The position numbers and the translations under genes are program-made. Below are positions 53,301-62,770 of a stretch of 64,000 bases of DNA, in pieces; within the stretch, counting starts at the first letter, position 1, and every line of letters begins with the position of its first letter. The DNA is from Arthrobacter silviterrae (GTDB lineage: Bacteria > Actinomycetota > Actinomycetes > Actinomycetales > Micrococcaceae), in contig NZ_JAAKZI010000001.1 in NCBI RefSeq assembly GCF_011045165.1, forward strand, positions 248,001-312,000. Reading direction: 5' to 3'. The notes beneath the pieces are model-generated. The model was not told the origin of the DNA. It did not search any database and worked only from the letters and a program-made list of their open reading frames with translations.

Positions 53301-56300
53301 CTTGGCGGTGGCCCCGCGCGGGTCCGCCACGGTGTAGTTCAGGGTTGCCGTGCCGGCCGTGGACGGTGCCGTGACCAGCACGCGGCCCTGTTCGGTCACT
53401 GACTGATTCATGTCCGCGGGGCCGGTGAAGCCGTTCCGGACCACGGCGAGGGGGTCGCCGTCGGGGTCGGAGTCGTTGAGGACCACGTCCAGGGCCACTC
53501 GGCGTCCGGGGCGGATGGTGATGTAGTCGTCCTGTGCCTGGGGCGGGTGGTTGACGGCCTCGACGGGGGCGATGCCCACCTGCACGGTGCCCACGGCTTC
53601 CGCGCCGAGGCGGTCCCTGACCCGGTAGGTGAAGGAGTCGGTGCCGGCGGAGTTGCCCGCGGCCGTGTAGCTGATGAAGCCGTTGCCGGCCACGGCGGTG
53701 CCCAGTGTGGGGGCCGTGTCCAGCCCGGCCAGCTGGACGGAGTCGCCGTCGGGGTCGATGCCGTCCAACGGGATCTGGATGCGGGTGGTGGAGCCGGCCA
53801 GCACCCGTCCTTGCACGTTTTTGGGTGCCGGGGGGAGGTTGCGGGCCGGGTCGGCGGCCACCACGTGGATGGTCACGGGGGCGGAATCCGACTGCCCGGA
53901 GCTGTTGCTCACCTTGTAGATGGCGGAAACGGTGCCGGCCGTGGGCCCGGCCAGGAAGCGAAGGGAGTCCTGGTCCACCCACAGCTTGCCGGCGGAGGCG
54001 TCCGGCCCCTGCGTGATTTCGGGGTGCTTGAGGACGTCCCCATTGGGGTCGGTGTCGTTGGCCAGGACGGGGATGCGCACCACGTCACCCACCCGCACGG
54101 TGACTTCGTCGGCCTTCGCCACGGGCGGCTGCAGGGTGGAAGGTGCCGGAATCTGCACCACGGCGATGCTGCCCACGGCGGTGCCGTGGCCGTTTGAGAT
54201 AGTGTATTTGAGGGTGCTGGGCTGGCCGCTGCTGCGCATGTCGGTGATCTTGACCAGCCGGTGGTCCAGGACCGTGGCGGACAGCCCGGAATTCTCCGGC
54301 ACGTCCACACCGCGGACCACCAGGAGGCCGCCGGCGGGGTCGCTGTCATTGCCCAGCACGTCCACCAGGGTGGACCCGCCCGTGGGCAGCATGGCCGTGT
54401 CCTTGACGGCGATGGGTGCCAGGGTGTTGTCAGCAGCCACCACGTCAATGCGGATCAGGCCGGTGGAGCTTTGCGGGCCGTTGGTGACCTGGTAGCTCAG
54501 GTACGCCGTGCCCGGAGTGGCTGAGGTGTAGCTGAACGTGCCGTTGTCGGCCATGGGGGACGCCTTCCCCAGTGTGGGCTTGTCGACGCTGGCCAGGCGC
54601 AGCTGGCCGCCGCCGGGGTCCTGGTCATTCTTCAATGGCGCCACCAGTGCCGTCCTGCCGGCCACCACGCGGACGTAGTCGGCGTTGGCCACGGGAGGCA
54701 CGCCGCCGCGGGGCTTGACCGTGAAAGTGATCTTCTTTTCCGTCACGGCCCGGTTGTCGGAAACGGTCACCGTGACGGTCTTGGGCCCGGTGGTCTGCCC
54801 GTTGTCAATGTACGTCAGTTCACCGTCCGGGCTGAACTTCACCTGGGCCGTGTCGTCGCCGGCCTTGGCGCCCACCAGGAAGACGTTGTCGCCGTCGGGG
54901 TCGGACATGTCGGCGAGCACGTTTTGGCTGATGGCCTGCCCCTGGACCACCACCATGCTGGTGGCCCGGAGCGAGACGGGCGCCGCGTTTTCGGAGTCGG
55001 GGACCACCCGGACCGTGACGGTGGCCTGGGCGCTGCCGCCGCGGCCGTCGTCGGCGGTGTAGCTGAAGGACTCGGTGCCGGGCTTGGTCCCGGGCGGAAC
55101 GGCCAGCTGCAGCCCGGTGCCGCCGTAGATCACCTGGAGCTCACCCATGGCCAGCTTGTCCGTGACGCCGCGCACCGTCAGGACGTCGCCGTCGGGGTCG
55201 GAATCGTTGTAGAGCACCGGCAGGATGGTGGTGGCGCCGGCACGCACGCCAAAAGTGTCCGCGACGGCAACGGGCGGCCGGTTCGGCTTGGTGCGGTCCG
55301 GCAGCGTGTTGACCACATTGGGGTCGGTGGAGTCCTTGTTGGGGTCGTTCGACTTGTTCTGGTTGGCCTGGATGTCATCCCAGTTGTTGACCAGCATCAT
55401 GTTCTGGTTGACCAGCCACACGTCGCCGCCATTCGTGTCATTGAGCACCACCACGTCCCGGTTTTGGCGGAACACCATGCGGGACTGTCCGCCCGCCTTG
55501 GGAATGGGCGCAGTTTTCGCCCCGGCGCCGGCGCAGAAGTGCAGGTACTGGTTCACGCCGGACCAGGCGGCGTGGATGCAGCCGTCCTGCTGGACGGGGG
55601 CAATGGGCACGCCGGTGCCGGTGATGGCGGCCTGCTGCGGCGCCCCTCCCCCCAGCGGCTGCACCACCAGGCCTGCGGAGGTTTCCACCGCCACGGAGTT
55701 GCCGGAGGCACTTGGCTGCTGGATACGCCCGTCGCGCCCATGGTCCACTGCCACCTTCTTGTTGCCGGGCAGGAACAACGTGCCGGTGTCCGGGTCCAGC
55801 ACCGCAGCCTGCTCCCCCACGGCCGTCAGCTGGAGCTTGCCTGAATCCGGCAGTCCGTCCACCTTCGCCACCTTGGAGGACAGCGTCTGCCCGTCCGGGC
55901 CCACCGTCAGGGTGGTCAGTTCGGCTGCCTTGGGGTTGAGCACAAAGACTGTGCCGGCTTCCGTGCTGCCGCCAAGCCCGACGACGGCCGTTGCGTTGGG
56001 CACGCCCGCCAGGCTGGGCTTGGTGGTCTTGTCCCCGAACGAGGTGGCATTGGCGGCCCCCACCACCCACACCTTGCCGGCGGCCGGGTCTGCCAGTGCC
56101 ATGACGGTATTGCCGAGGGAGACCTGCTTGGAGCCGGCCATTGCGTTGTCCTGGCCCAGGGCCATGTCCGCCACGTCCACCTGGTTCAGGAGCGTGCCTG
56201 TTTCGTTGCCCATGAAGACGGTCGCGGCGCGCTGGAGGACGTCGAAGTTGTCGGTGGTGGCCGTGAAGCCGCCGTCGAGCACCTTGGACTGCACATTGAG

Positions 56301-56489
56301 GTGCCCCACCATGTTCACGGAGCGGTTGGTGACCCACACGCTGCCGTCATTGAGGGCCACGTCCGCCGTGGTGAACCCGGGGTAGATGACGGCGCCTGCC
56401 ACCACTGTCGCGGCCACCGCCGCCATGCCGGTGATCCCCAGGAAGCGTTTGTTGCGCAGCGTGGAGGCGCGCAAGGACGCTAAAGACAT
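50349..56489 (-). CDS. Giant Ig-like/FN3 surface protein, copy 1
   Basis: A 2046-aa protein with one N-terminal membrane anchor (LGITGMAAVAATVVAGAVI, about residues 17-35). A beta-propeller-like domain follows (about 40-390) with repeated DGSVWVTNR/GKVWVVG-type strands and a Cys pair (DGCIHAAW, LHFCAG). About eleven Ig/cadherin-like modules (about 400-1470) each open with a PPVA.AD.-type strand and carry LPVLYNDSDPDGD-type loops. Some five FN3-like modules (about 1475-1930) and a C-terminal domain with four Cys complete it. It is probably a long stalk displayed outside the cell. GGGGG precedes the ATG at 56489. Bifidobacterial PFNA clusters encode an analogous FN3 protein. Confidence 0.88.
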   Translation of the reverse strand: MSLASLRASTLRNKRFLGITGMAAVAATVVAGAVIYPGFTTADVALNDGSVWVTNRSVNMVGHLNVQSKVLDGGFTATTDNFDVLQRAATVFMGNETGTLLNQVDVADMALGQDNAMAGSKQVSLGNTVMALADPAAGKVWVVGAANATSFGDKTTKPSLAGVPNATAVVGLGGSTEAGTVFVLNPKAAELTTLTVGPDGQTLSSKVAKVDGLPDSGKLQLTAVGEQAAVLDPDTGTLFLPGNKKVAVDHGRDGRIQQPSASGNSVAVETSAGLVVQPLGGGAPQQAAITGTGVPIAPVQQDGCIHAAWSGVNQYLHFCAGAGAKTAPIPKAGGQSRMVFRQNRDVVVLNDTNGGDVWLVNQNMMLVNNWDDIQANQNKSNDPNKDSTDPNVVNTLPDRTKPNRPPVAVADTFGVRAGATTILPVLYNDSDPDGDVLTVRGVTDKLAMGELQVIYGGTGLQLAVPPGTKPGTESFSYTADDGRGGSAQATVTVRVVPDSENAAPVSLRATSMVVVQGQAISQNVLADMSDPDGDNVFLVGAKAGDDTAQVKFSPDGELTYIDNGQTTGPKTVTVTVSDNRAVTEKKITFTVKPRGGVPPVANADYVRVVAGRTALVAPLKNDQDPGGGQLRLASVDKPTLGKASPMADNGTFSYTSATPGTAYLSYQVTNGPQSSTGLIRIDVVAADNTLAPIAVKDTAMLPTGGSTLVDVLGNDSDPAGGLLVVRGVDVPENSGLSATVLDHRLVKITDMRSSGQPSTLKYTISNGHGTAVGSIAVVQIPAPSTLQPPVAKADEVTVRVGDVVRIPVLANDTDPNGDVLKHPEITQGPDASAGKLWVDQDSLRFLAGPTAGTVSAIYKVSNSSGQSDSAPVTIHVVAADPARNLPPAPKNVQGRVLAGSTTRIQIPLDGIDPDGDSVQLAGLDTAPTLGTAVAGNGFISYTAAGNSAGTDSFTYRVRDRLGAEAVGTVQVGIAPVEAVNHPPQAQDDYITIRPGRRVALDVVLNDSDPDGDPLAVVRNGFTGPADMNQSVTEQGRVLVTAPSTAGTATLNYTVADPRGATAKANVRLTVSPDAPLRAPIARDDSVSVQEALGKNTVDVPVLKNDEDPDGVAEDLKVTLTRPTDTASVLPGGSVRVNLLAVPQMIPYTVTDRDHLTATAIIWVPGTGQQYPVLKKSGPLKVKAGSSAVFNLGDYVKVRAGRTPRLTQADKVKLIGAPSEQSVTADGGIKYAANPDFYGPGSITFEVTDGTGPDDPQGLKSTLTVMTEVSPSPAKNQPPTATGTQLDVAQLESATLDLSRLASDPENDKLTFKLSGPQPATVAATLSGTVLTLNAAKNAVPGSLQTVGFEASDGRNSPAKAVVTLRVVSSTKPLAVANEDVVPDAHAGRPEVVAVLANDTNPFPDTPLKLVDVKLITGANGTVVEKLSDKVKVTAPENFTGNVVVGYTVEDKTGDKNRRVDGRITLNVKGKPAVPAAPRVQEVKSKQVMLQWAAPADNGSPLTGYTVMKNDGGTQDCATNTCLVTGLTNAKPYTFTVKANNAVGSSDYSKPSASATPDASPDTPAPPAVKRGDGELALSWVAPTGEYSPVKTFNVEISPAPAGQNPQKTGIAGTTLSWTGLTNGTDYTFRVQAVNSAPEPSAWSQYSLAGKPAGKPFTPAAPVLTVLDTLGSQNQVRLDWTQPDLNGGVLKNYTLTKYLDGAAQGVVTTTQNTATASLPNGTGNYTFAVSASTEVDISDLSPQSTARRSVSRPGPVTGLSTAATNTAAAGRQIKVSFTPPSGGAMGGSTSGELSYQATVSSTGATSSIVPGQVMDAPNGTGTTVTIVVRSAATQETSGAVQSGSVAPYGTAGTPSINASNGAQGDNQMHYSWSAPGSNTDSVAVRIDEGGGFGGEITAKSGSGSVNLGGPNISRTIKIQSRNSKGDWGPVAEATASSGGRVPMIVNTDPGPGGHTCTVPASGGDFYWVKGPPATCHGVVNTAGQPGGNWLTLEDSSNYGAIEIDSCTVPWPGQIPWYHMKTGRLAGFYVHPPTVNIIQGSTAGLPGC

Positions 56490-56565
56490 GTGATTCCCCC
56501 GGTTGTGATCAAGACCCCCACGTATTTTCGCAGAAAGTCCATCGTCTTGACAAACTTTTTCTCAC

Positions 56566-56626
56566 CCCGAACCGGCACTTAACGTGGATGTTGCTCTGAA
56601 ACATCCACGTTAAGTGCCGGTTCGGG
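56566..56626 (-). terminator. 27-bp perfect hairpin between the two giant genes
   Basis: Arms 56566-56592 and 56600-56626 are exact reverse complements over 27 bp with a 7-nt loop (GCTCTGA). The hairpin begins at the base directly beyond the stop codon of giant copy 2 (56627-56629). There is no T tract on the minus strand, so it fits an I-shaped actinobacterial terminator or a 3'-end stabiliser. Confidence 0.8.
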
Positions 56627-59600
56627 CTAGCACCCCAGGCTATTGCCGATGCGGTCCACCGTATCTGCCTTGACCCAGCGACTGGACTGCGGGCCCGAGG
56701 TCATGTGGTAGTAGCTCGGGGTTGGGCCGCCGTAGGGGTTCCCGCAGCGGTCCACCGTGACATAACCGTCGGCGTAGTCCAGCCAGTGGCCGCCCAGATT
56801 AACGTTGCCGCCGGGCGACACGTTGCCGTCGCAGGTTGCCGGCGGAGAACTGAACTTCCCGTCGCTGCCGTTAGTAGTGCACGAATGCCACGTGCCAGCC
56901 TGCACCCGCACCGTGGTTACAGGTGGTGGAGGTGGCGGGGCTCCTCCGCTGGAGAGGGTCTTGGATGCCGTCGGCCCATAAGTGCCCACCGAGTTGACCG
57001 AACGCACTGAGACCGTGACGGACCTGTTGTAGCCGCCCGTATCATAGCTGGCGCTGCCGTTGCCGCCCTTGGACACCCAACTGCCGCTGCCCACCTTGAC
57101 CTGGATGGACTGGGCGTCAACGGCCCCGCTGGGATAGCTCCAGCTGTAGGTGAACGAGGTGCTGCCCGTTCCCCCGTTGCTGCCGCCCACCCCTGCCTGG
57201 CCCGGCGTGCCGTAGGGCGTGACAGCGTTCGACCGGCTCGACGCGTCCCCCGCCGTGGCAAAGGCGGACGATTTCGCGTAGACGGTGACAGTGGTGGAGG
57301 TGCCGTTCGGCGCGGGAACAGTGCCTCCGGGAGCAACCACCACGTCCGCCCCCGTGGACGAGACCAGCGCATGATAGCTCAGCTCACCGGCCGTGGAGCC
57401 GCCGGTGGCCGTGCCGGACAGAGGGGTGAAGTTGACGGTGACCCGGCCTCCGGCGGCCCCCGTGTTGGCGGGGGCAATGGACACGCTTTGCACCGTGCCG
57501 GGCTTGCTGACGGACCTCCGGGGCGCCGATGGCGTGCTGGGGTCCGACGACGACACCTCCGTGGTGGCCGTGACCGTGAAGGTGTAGTTGCCGGTGCCGT
57601 TGGGCAGGGACACCGTGGCGGTGGTGTTGGTGGTTGTGGTGGACTTCTGCGCCGCGCCGTCCAGGTACGTGGTGAGCGTGTACTCCTTGAGCACGCCGCC
57701 GTTGAGGTTGGGCTCGTTCCAGTCCACCCGGACCTGGTTTTGGCTGCCTACGGTGTCCACCAGCGTGGTGGTCGGGGCTGCGGGGGCATAGGGCTTGCCC
57801 GCCGGCTTGACGGGGACGGCCGTGTACTGGCTCCAGCCAGACGGCTTTGGCGCACTGTTGACGGCCTGAACCCGGAAAGAATACGCAACGCCGTTCGTCA
57901 GCCCCGTCCAGGTCAGATTGTTGCCGGTGACGCCGCTTTTTTGTGGATTCTGGCCGGCCGGCACCGGGGAGATTTCCAGGTTGTAGCTCTTCACCGGCGA
58001 GTACTCGCCCACAGGCGTGACCCAGCTGACGTCCAGCTTGGTGTCTCCCCGCACCGCAGTGGGTGCCGCCGGGGTGTCCGGCTGCTGGTCCGGGGTGGCC
58101 GAGGCCGAAGCCGGTGAGTACGCGGACTCTCCCACGGCGTTCGTGGCGCTCACCGTGAAGGTGTACGGCTGGTTGTTCGTCAGCCCAGTGATGAGGCAGG
58201 TGTTCGTGACGCACGCCTGGGTGCCGCCGTCGCTCTTTTTCACTGTGTAGCCCGTGATGGGCGCACCGTTGTCAACGGGGGTGTTCCACTTGAGCATGAC
58301 CTGCTTGCTGGTCACCTCCTGCACGCGGGGTGCGTCAGGGGTGCCGGGCTTGCCCTTCACGTTCAGGGTGATCCGGCCCGTAACCTGCCGGGCCTTGTCG
58401 CCCGTGGCGTCCTGGACGGTGTAGCTGACCACGACTGTTCCGGTGAAGTCATCCGGGGCCGTGACGTCCACGGATGCGCCCATGGGGGCCACTCGGGTGG
58501 CACTGGCTCCAGAAATTATGGCCGTGTTGACAATTTTCAGCGGCGTGGCCGGGAACGGATTGACGTCATTCGCGAGCACCGGCACGCTTTCCAGCCGCCC
58601 GGCATGGGCGTCGGGCACGGAATCGTCATTGGCCACGGCCAGCGGCTTCGTGGAGGACGTGACGGTGATGGTGACGGTGGCCTTGACCGGCGGGTTGTGC
58701 CCGTCGTTGACCTGGATGCCCAGCGTCTGCACGGAGCCCAGCGCCGCCGACTTTTCGGCAGCCACTTTCAGCGTGGCGCCGTCGAGCTGGGCCTTGATGC
58801 CTGCCGGCTGGTCGCCAGAAAGCGCAAACGTGAGCGGGTCCTTTTCGGGATCGCTGGCCAGCTGCGAAAGGTTGACCTCGGAGGATTCCAGCTGTGCCAC
58901 ATTGATGGCGGTGCCGCTCAGCTTGGGCGGCAGGTTCTTGGCCGGCGACGGCGTGACGTCCGTCATGACGGTCAGCGTGGACTTCAAGCCGTTGGGGTCA
59001 TCCGGGCCGGAGCCGTCCGTGACCTCAAAGGTGATGGAGCCGGGTCCGTAAAAGTCGGCGTTGGCCCTGTAGATGATGGAGCCGCCGTCGCCGGAGAGGA
59101 CGTTGCTGCTTGAGGCACCGATGAGCCTGACTTTGTCCGCCTGGGTGATCCGGGGCGTGCGGCCGCTGCGCACCTTGACGTAGTCCTTCAGGTTCAAGGT
59201 GGCCGTGTTGCCTGCCTGGACCTTGATGGGATCGGTCTTGGCCAGCACGGGGTACTGCTGGCCCAGGCCCGGCACCCAGACAATGGCGGTGGAGCTGAGG
59301 TGGTCCGGATCCGTCACGGTGTACGGCACCATCTGGGGTGCCTGGGTGAGCTGGACCTGCAGCGTGCCGTCCGCATTGACGGAGGCCGTCGGGGTGTTTC
59401 GGGTCAGGGTCACCTTGAGGTCGTCGGTGACGCCGTCCGGGTCCTCGTCATTTTTCAGCACGGGGACGTTGACGGTGTTCTTCCCCAGCGCCTCCGCCGT
59501 GGTGACGATGTCGTCCCGGGCGATGGGGGCACGCAGGGGCGCGTTGGCCGTGACGTCCATGCGGATGTTGGCGTGCGCAGTGGCACCTGAGGGGTCGGTG

Positions 59601-62600
59601 ACGGTGTACCCCATGGTGGCCATGCCGGGGGTGGCCGGGGCCGTCACAATGACCCTGCCCTGCTCGCCCACATGCGGCGCCATGTCTGCGGGGCCGCTGA
59701 AGCCGTTCTTGACCACGGCGAGGGGGTCGCCGTCGGGGTCTGAATCGTTAAGGAGCACGTCGACGGCCACCTGGCGCCCGGGCCGCATGGAAATGAAGTC
59801 GTCGGCGGCCTGGGGCGGGTGGTTCGTGGTGCCTGCCTTGGCGATGCCCACCTTCACGATGCCGGTGGCTTCGGCGCCGAGGCGGTCCTGGACCTTGTAG
59901 GTGAAGGTGTCGGTGCCGGCCGAGTTGCCGGCGGCCGTGTAGGTGATGAAGCCGTTGCCTGCCACCGCCGTGCCCAGGGAGGGCGGGGTGTCGATGCCCA
60001 CCAGGCGCACGGAGTCGCCGTCGGGGTCGATGCCGTCGAGCGGGACCTGGATGCGTGTCTGCGAGCCGGCAATGACGCGGCCCTCCACGCTCTTGGGCGA
60101 CGGCGGGAGGTTGTGCTGGGGGTCCGGGGCGATGATGTTGATGGTCACGGACGCGGAATCCGACTGTCCGGAGTTGTTGGTGACCTTGTATACGGCGGAG
60201 ATGGAGCCGGCCGTGGGGCCGGCCAGGAAGCGCAGCGTGTCCTGGTCCACCCACAGCCTGCCGGCGGCCGCATCGGGGCTTTGGGTGATTTCCGGGTGCT
60301 TGAGGACATCCCCGTTCGGGTCGGTGTCGTTGGCCAGCACGGGTATGCGCACCACATCGCCCGCGCGGACGGTGACCACGTCGGGGCGGGCAACGGGCGG
60401 CTGCAGGGTGGAGCTGCTGGGGATGCGCATCACGGAGATGGCACCCGTGGCGGTGCCCTGGCCGTTGGCCACCGTGTAGGAAATGGTGACGGGCTGGCCC
60501 GGGTCATTGACGTCCGTCAGCTTGACCACGTGGTGGTCAAGGACGGTGGCCGTGAGGCCGGCACCTTCCGGAACTGTCACGGACTTGACCACCAGCACGC
60601 CGCCGGAGGGGTCGGTGTCGTTGCCCAGCACGTCCACCAGGGTGGAGCCGCCCACGGGCAGCCGGGCGATGTCCTGCACGGCGATCGGCACCTGGTCAGC
60701 CTGGGCCGGCACCACGTCAATGCGGATCAGGCCCGTGGCGCTTTGCGGGCCGTTCGTCACCTGGTACGGCAAGTAGACAGTGCCCGGGGTGGAGGAGGTG
60801 AAGGTAAAGGTGCCGTTGTCCGCGATGGCGGAAACAGAGCCCGTGGCGGGCTTGTCCACGCTGGCCAGGCGCAGTTCCCCGCCGGAGGGGTCCTGGTCGT
60901 TCTTCAACGGTGCCACGGTGGTGGCCTGGCCGGCCACGGCGCGCACAAAGTCGGCGTTGGCCACGGGCGGCACGCCGCCGGACTTGACGGAAACCTTGAT
61001 GGTCTTGTCGGTGACGGCCCGGCCGTCGGAAACCTTGATGGTGACGGTCTTGATGCCGCTGCCCTGCCCGTTGTCAAGGTAGGTCAGTTCGCCGTCGGGC
61101 GTGAACTTGACCTGCCCCGTGGCGTCCCCGGCCGCGGCGCCCACCAGGAAGAGGTCGTCGCCGTCGGGATCGATCATGTCCGCCAGCACGTTCTGGGTGA
61201 TGGACTGCCCCTGCGCCACCACCATGGTGGTGGCCCGCAGTGAAACCGGCGCGGAATTTTCCGAAGGCGGCACCACGCGGATGGTGACGGGGGCGCTGGC
61301 GGTGCCGCCGCGGCCGTCACTGGCCGAGTAGCGGAACGTTTCGCTGCCCGCCTGCGTGCCGGCGGGGACGGCCAGCTGCAGGCCCGTGCCGCCATAGACG
61401 GTTTGGAGTGTGCCGGCCTTGATGGCGGCCGGGTGGTCGCCCACGGTGAGCACGTCGCCGTCGGGGTCGGAATCGTTGTACAGGACCGGCAGCAGGGTGG
61501 TGCGCCCGGCACGTACGCCAAAACTGTCAGGATTGGCTATGGGCGGGCGGTTCGGCTTGGTCCGGTCCGGCAGGGTGTTGACCACGTTCGGGTCGGTGGA
61601 TTCCTTCTTGGCGTTGTCGGCGTTCTTTTGGTCGGCCGTCAAGTCCTTCCAGTTGTTGACCAGCAGCAGGTTTTGGTTCACCAGCCACACGTCTCCGCCG
61701 TTCATGTCATTGAGCACCACCACGTCGCGGTTTTGGCGGAACACCAGGTCAGCCTGGCCGGCGGCCTTGGGCAGGTCCACCGGCTTGGCGTCCTGGCCGG
61801 GGCAGTAGTGGAGGTACTTGTTGGAACCGTTCCATGCAGCGTGCACGCAGCCGCCCTGCAGTACCGGGGCGATGGCGCGCCCGGTGCCGCCGGCATCCAC
61901 GGTGGTGCCCTGGCCGCCGTCGAGCGGCTGGACCAGGAGCCCGCGTGAGGTCTCCACAACCACTGAGCTGCCGCCGGCACTGCGTTGCTGCAGGCGCGCG
62001 TTTTGGCCGTTCGGGACGGTAATTTTCTTGTTGCCGGGCAGGAACAGGGTGCCGGTGCCCGGGTCCAGGACCACCGGCTTGTCCCCCACCACGCTCAGCT
62101 CCAGCTTGCCTGTGTCAGGCAGGCCGTCCAGCGTGGTCTTGGAGGTGGCCTGCGTGCTGCCGTCAGCGGCGACCTTGGCCGTGGTCAATTCGCCGGTCCG
62201 CGGGTCGAGCACGAACACGCTGCTGCTGCCGGAGTCCGTGACCAGCCCGACGGCGGCCTGCGCGTTGGCCACTTTGGACAGGAGCGGTTTGCTGGTCTTG
62301 TCGTCGAACGATGCCACCGCGTTGCCGGGAACCGCCCAGACCTTGCCCGCGGCCGGATCCGTGATGGCCACCAGCTCGCTGCCGAGGGAGACCTTCTTGG
62401 CTCCGGAGAGCGACGTGTCCTGTGAAAGGGCCATGTCCGGCACGTCCACCTTGTTCAGGAGCGTGCCGGAATCGTTGTCCATGTAGACGGTGCCGGCGTT
62501 TTGCAGCACGTCGAAGCCGGGGGTGGTGGCCGTGAAGCCGCCGTCGAGCACCTGGGATTGGGCGTTGAGGTGGCCCACCATGTTCATGGTGCGGTTGGTG

Positions 62601-62758
62601 ACCCAGACGCTGCCGTCGTTGAGGTCCACGTCGGCGGTGTTGAAGCCGGGGTAGATGACGGCGCCCGTCACCAGGGCAGCGGCAACTGCGGCGGTTCCCG
62701 TGATCCCCCAAAGCTTTCTTCCGCGCTGAGACCGGTTGACAAGTCGTGGCAAAGCCAT
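56627..62758 (-). CDS. Giant Ig-like/FN3 surface protein, copy 2
   Basis: A 2043-aa paralogue of the next gene downstream, with the same module order: a membrane anchor (GITGTAAVAAALVTGAVI, about residues 18-35), a beta-propeller-like region with GGCVHAAWNGSNKYLHYC, about eleven Ig-like modules from about residue 404, about five FN3-like modules from about 1474, and a C-terminal domain after a Pro-rich turn (APPPPPPVTT, about 1936). The body is closely alike in both, but the C-terminal 110 residues differ in sequence, with Cys kept. Copy 2 is first in the locus. AGGGG lies before the ATG at 62758, directly after a leader hairpin. Confidence 0.88.
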   Translation of the reverse strand: MALPRLVNRSQRGRKLWGITGTAAVAAALVTGAVIYPGFNTADVDLNDGSVWVTNRTMNMVGHLNAQSQVLDGGFTATTPGFDVLQNAGTVYMDNDSGTLLNKVDVPDMALSQDTSLSGAKKVSLGSELVAITDPAAGKVWAVPGNAVASFDDKTSKPLLSKVANAQAAVGLVTDSGSSSVFVLDPRTGELTTAKVAADGSTQATSKTTLDGLPDTGKLELSVVGDKPVVLDPGTGTLFLPGNKKITVPNGQNARLQQRSAGGSSVVVETSRGLLVQPLDGGQGTTVDAGGTGRAIAPVLQGGCVHAAWNGSNKYLHYCPGQDAKPVDLPKAAGQADLVFRQNRDVVVLNDMNGGDVWLVNQNLLLVNNWKDLTADQKNADNAKKESTDPNVVNTLPDRTKPNRPPIANPDSFGVRAGRTTLLPVLYNDSDPDGDVLTVGDHPAAIKAGTLQTVYGGTGLQLAVPAGTQAGSETFRYSASDGRGGTASAPVTIRVVPPSENSAPVSLRATTMVVAQGQSITQNVLADMIDPDGDDLFLVGAAAGDATGQVKFTPDGELTYLDNGQGSGIKTVTIKVSDGRAVTDKTIKVSVKSGGVPPVANADFVRAVAGQATTVAPLKNDQDPSGGELRLASVDKPATGSVSAIADNGTFTFTSSTPGTVYLPYQVTNGPQSATGLIRIDVVPAQADQVPIAVQDIARLPVGGSTLVDVLGNDTDPSGGVLVVKSVTVPEGAGLTATVLDHHVVKLTDVNDPGQPVTISYTVANGQGTATGAISVMRIPSSSTLQPPVARPDVVTVRAGDVVRIPVLANDTDPNGDVLKHPEITQSPDAAAGRLWVDQDTLRFLAGPTAGSISAVYKVTNNSGQSDSASVTINIIAPDPQHNLPPSPKSVEGRVIAGSQTRIQVPLDGIDPDGDSVRLVGIDTPPSLGTAVAGNGFITYTAAGNSAGTDTFTYKVQDRLGAEATGIVKVGIAKAGTTNHPPQAADDFISMRPGRQVAVDVLLNDSDPDGDPLAVVKNGFSGPADMAPHVGEQGRVIVTAPATPGMATMGYTVTDPSGATAHANIRMDVTANAPLRAPIARDDIVTTAEALGKNTVNVPVLKNDEDPDGVTDDLKVTLTRNTPTASVNADGTLQVQLTQAPQMVPYTVTDPDHLSSTAIVWVPGLGQQYPVLAKTDPIKVQAGNTATLNLKDYVKVRSGRTPRITQADKVRLIGASSSNVLSGDGGSIIYRANADFYGPGSITFEVTDGSGPDDPNGLKSTLTVMTDVTPSPAKNLPPKLSGTAINVAQLESSEVNLSQLASDPEKDPLTFALSGDQPAGIKAQLDGATLKVAAEKSAALGSVQTLGIQVNDGHNPPVKATVTITVTSSTKPLAVANDDSVPDAHAGRLESVPVLANDVNPFPATPLKIVNTAIISGASATRVAPMGASVDVTAPDDFTGTVVVSYTVQDATGDKARQVTGRITLNVKGKPGTPDAPRVQEVTSKQVMLKWNTPVDNGAPITGYTVKKSDGGTQACVTNTCLITGLTNNQPYTFTVSATNAVGESAYSPASASATPDQQPDTPAAPTAVRGDTKLDVSWVTPVGEYSPVKSYNLEISPVPAGQNPQKSGVTGNNLTWTGLTNGVAYSFRVQAVNSAPKPSGWSQYTAVPVKPAGKPYAPAAPTTTLVDTVGSQNQVRVDWNEPNLNGGVLKEYTLTTYLDGAAQKSTTTTNTTATVSLPNGTGNYTFTVTATTEVSSSDPSTPSAPRRSVSKPGTVQSVSIAPANTGAAGGRVTVNFTPLSGTATGGSTAGELSYHALVSSTGADVVVAPGGTVPAPNGTSTTVTVYAKSSAFATAGDASSRSNAVTPYGTPGQAGVGGSNGGTGSTSFTYSWSYPSGAVDAQSIQVKVGSGSWVSKGGNGSASYDTGGYNRSVTVSVRSVNSVGTYGPTASKTLSSGGAPPPPPPVTTVRVQAGTWHSCTTNGSDGKFSSPPATCDGNVSPGGNVNLGGHWLDYADGYVTVDRCGNPYGGPTPSYYHMTSGPQSSRWVKADTVDRIGNSLGC

Positions 62759-62770
62759 TTAACACCCCTG

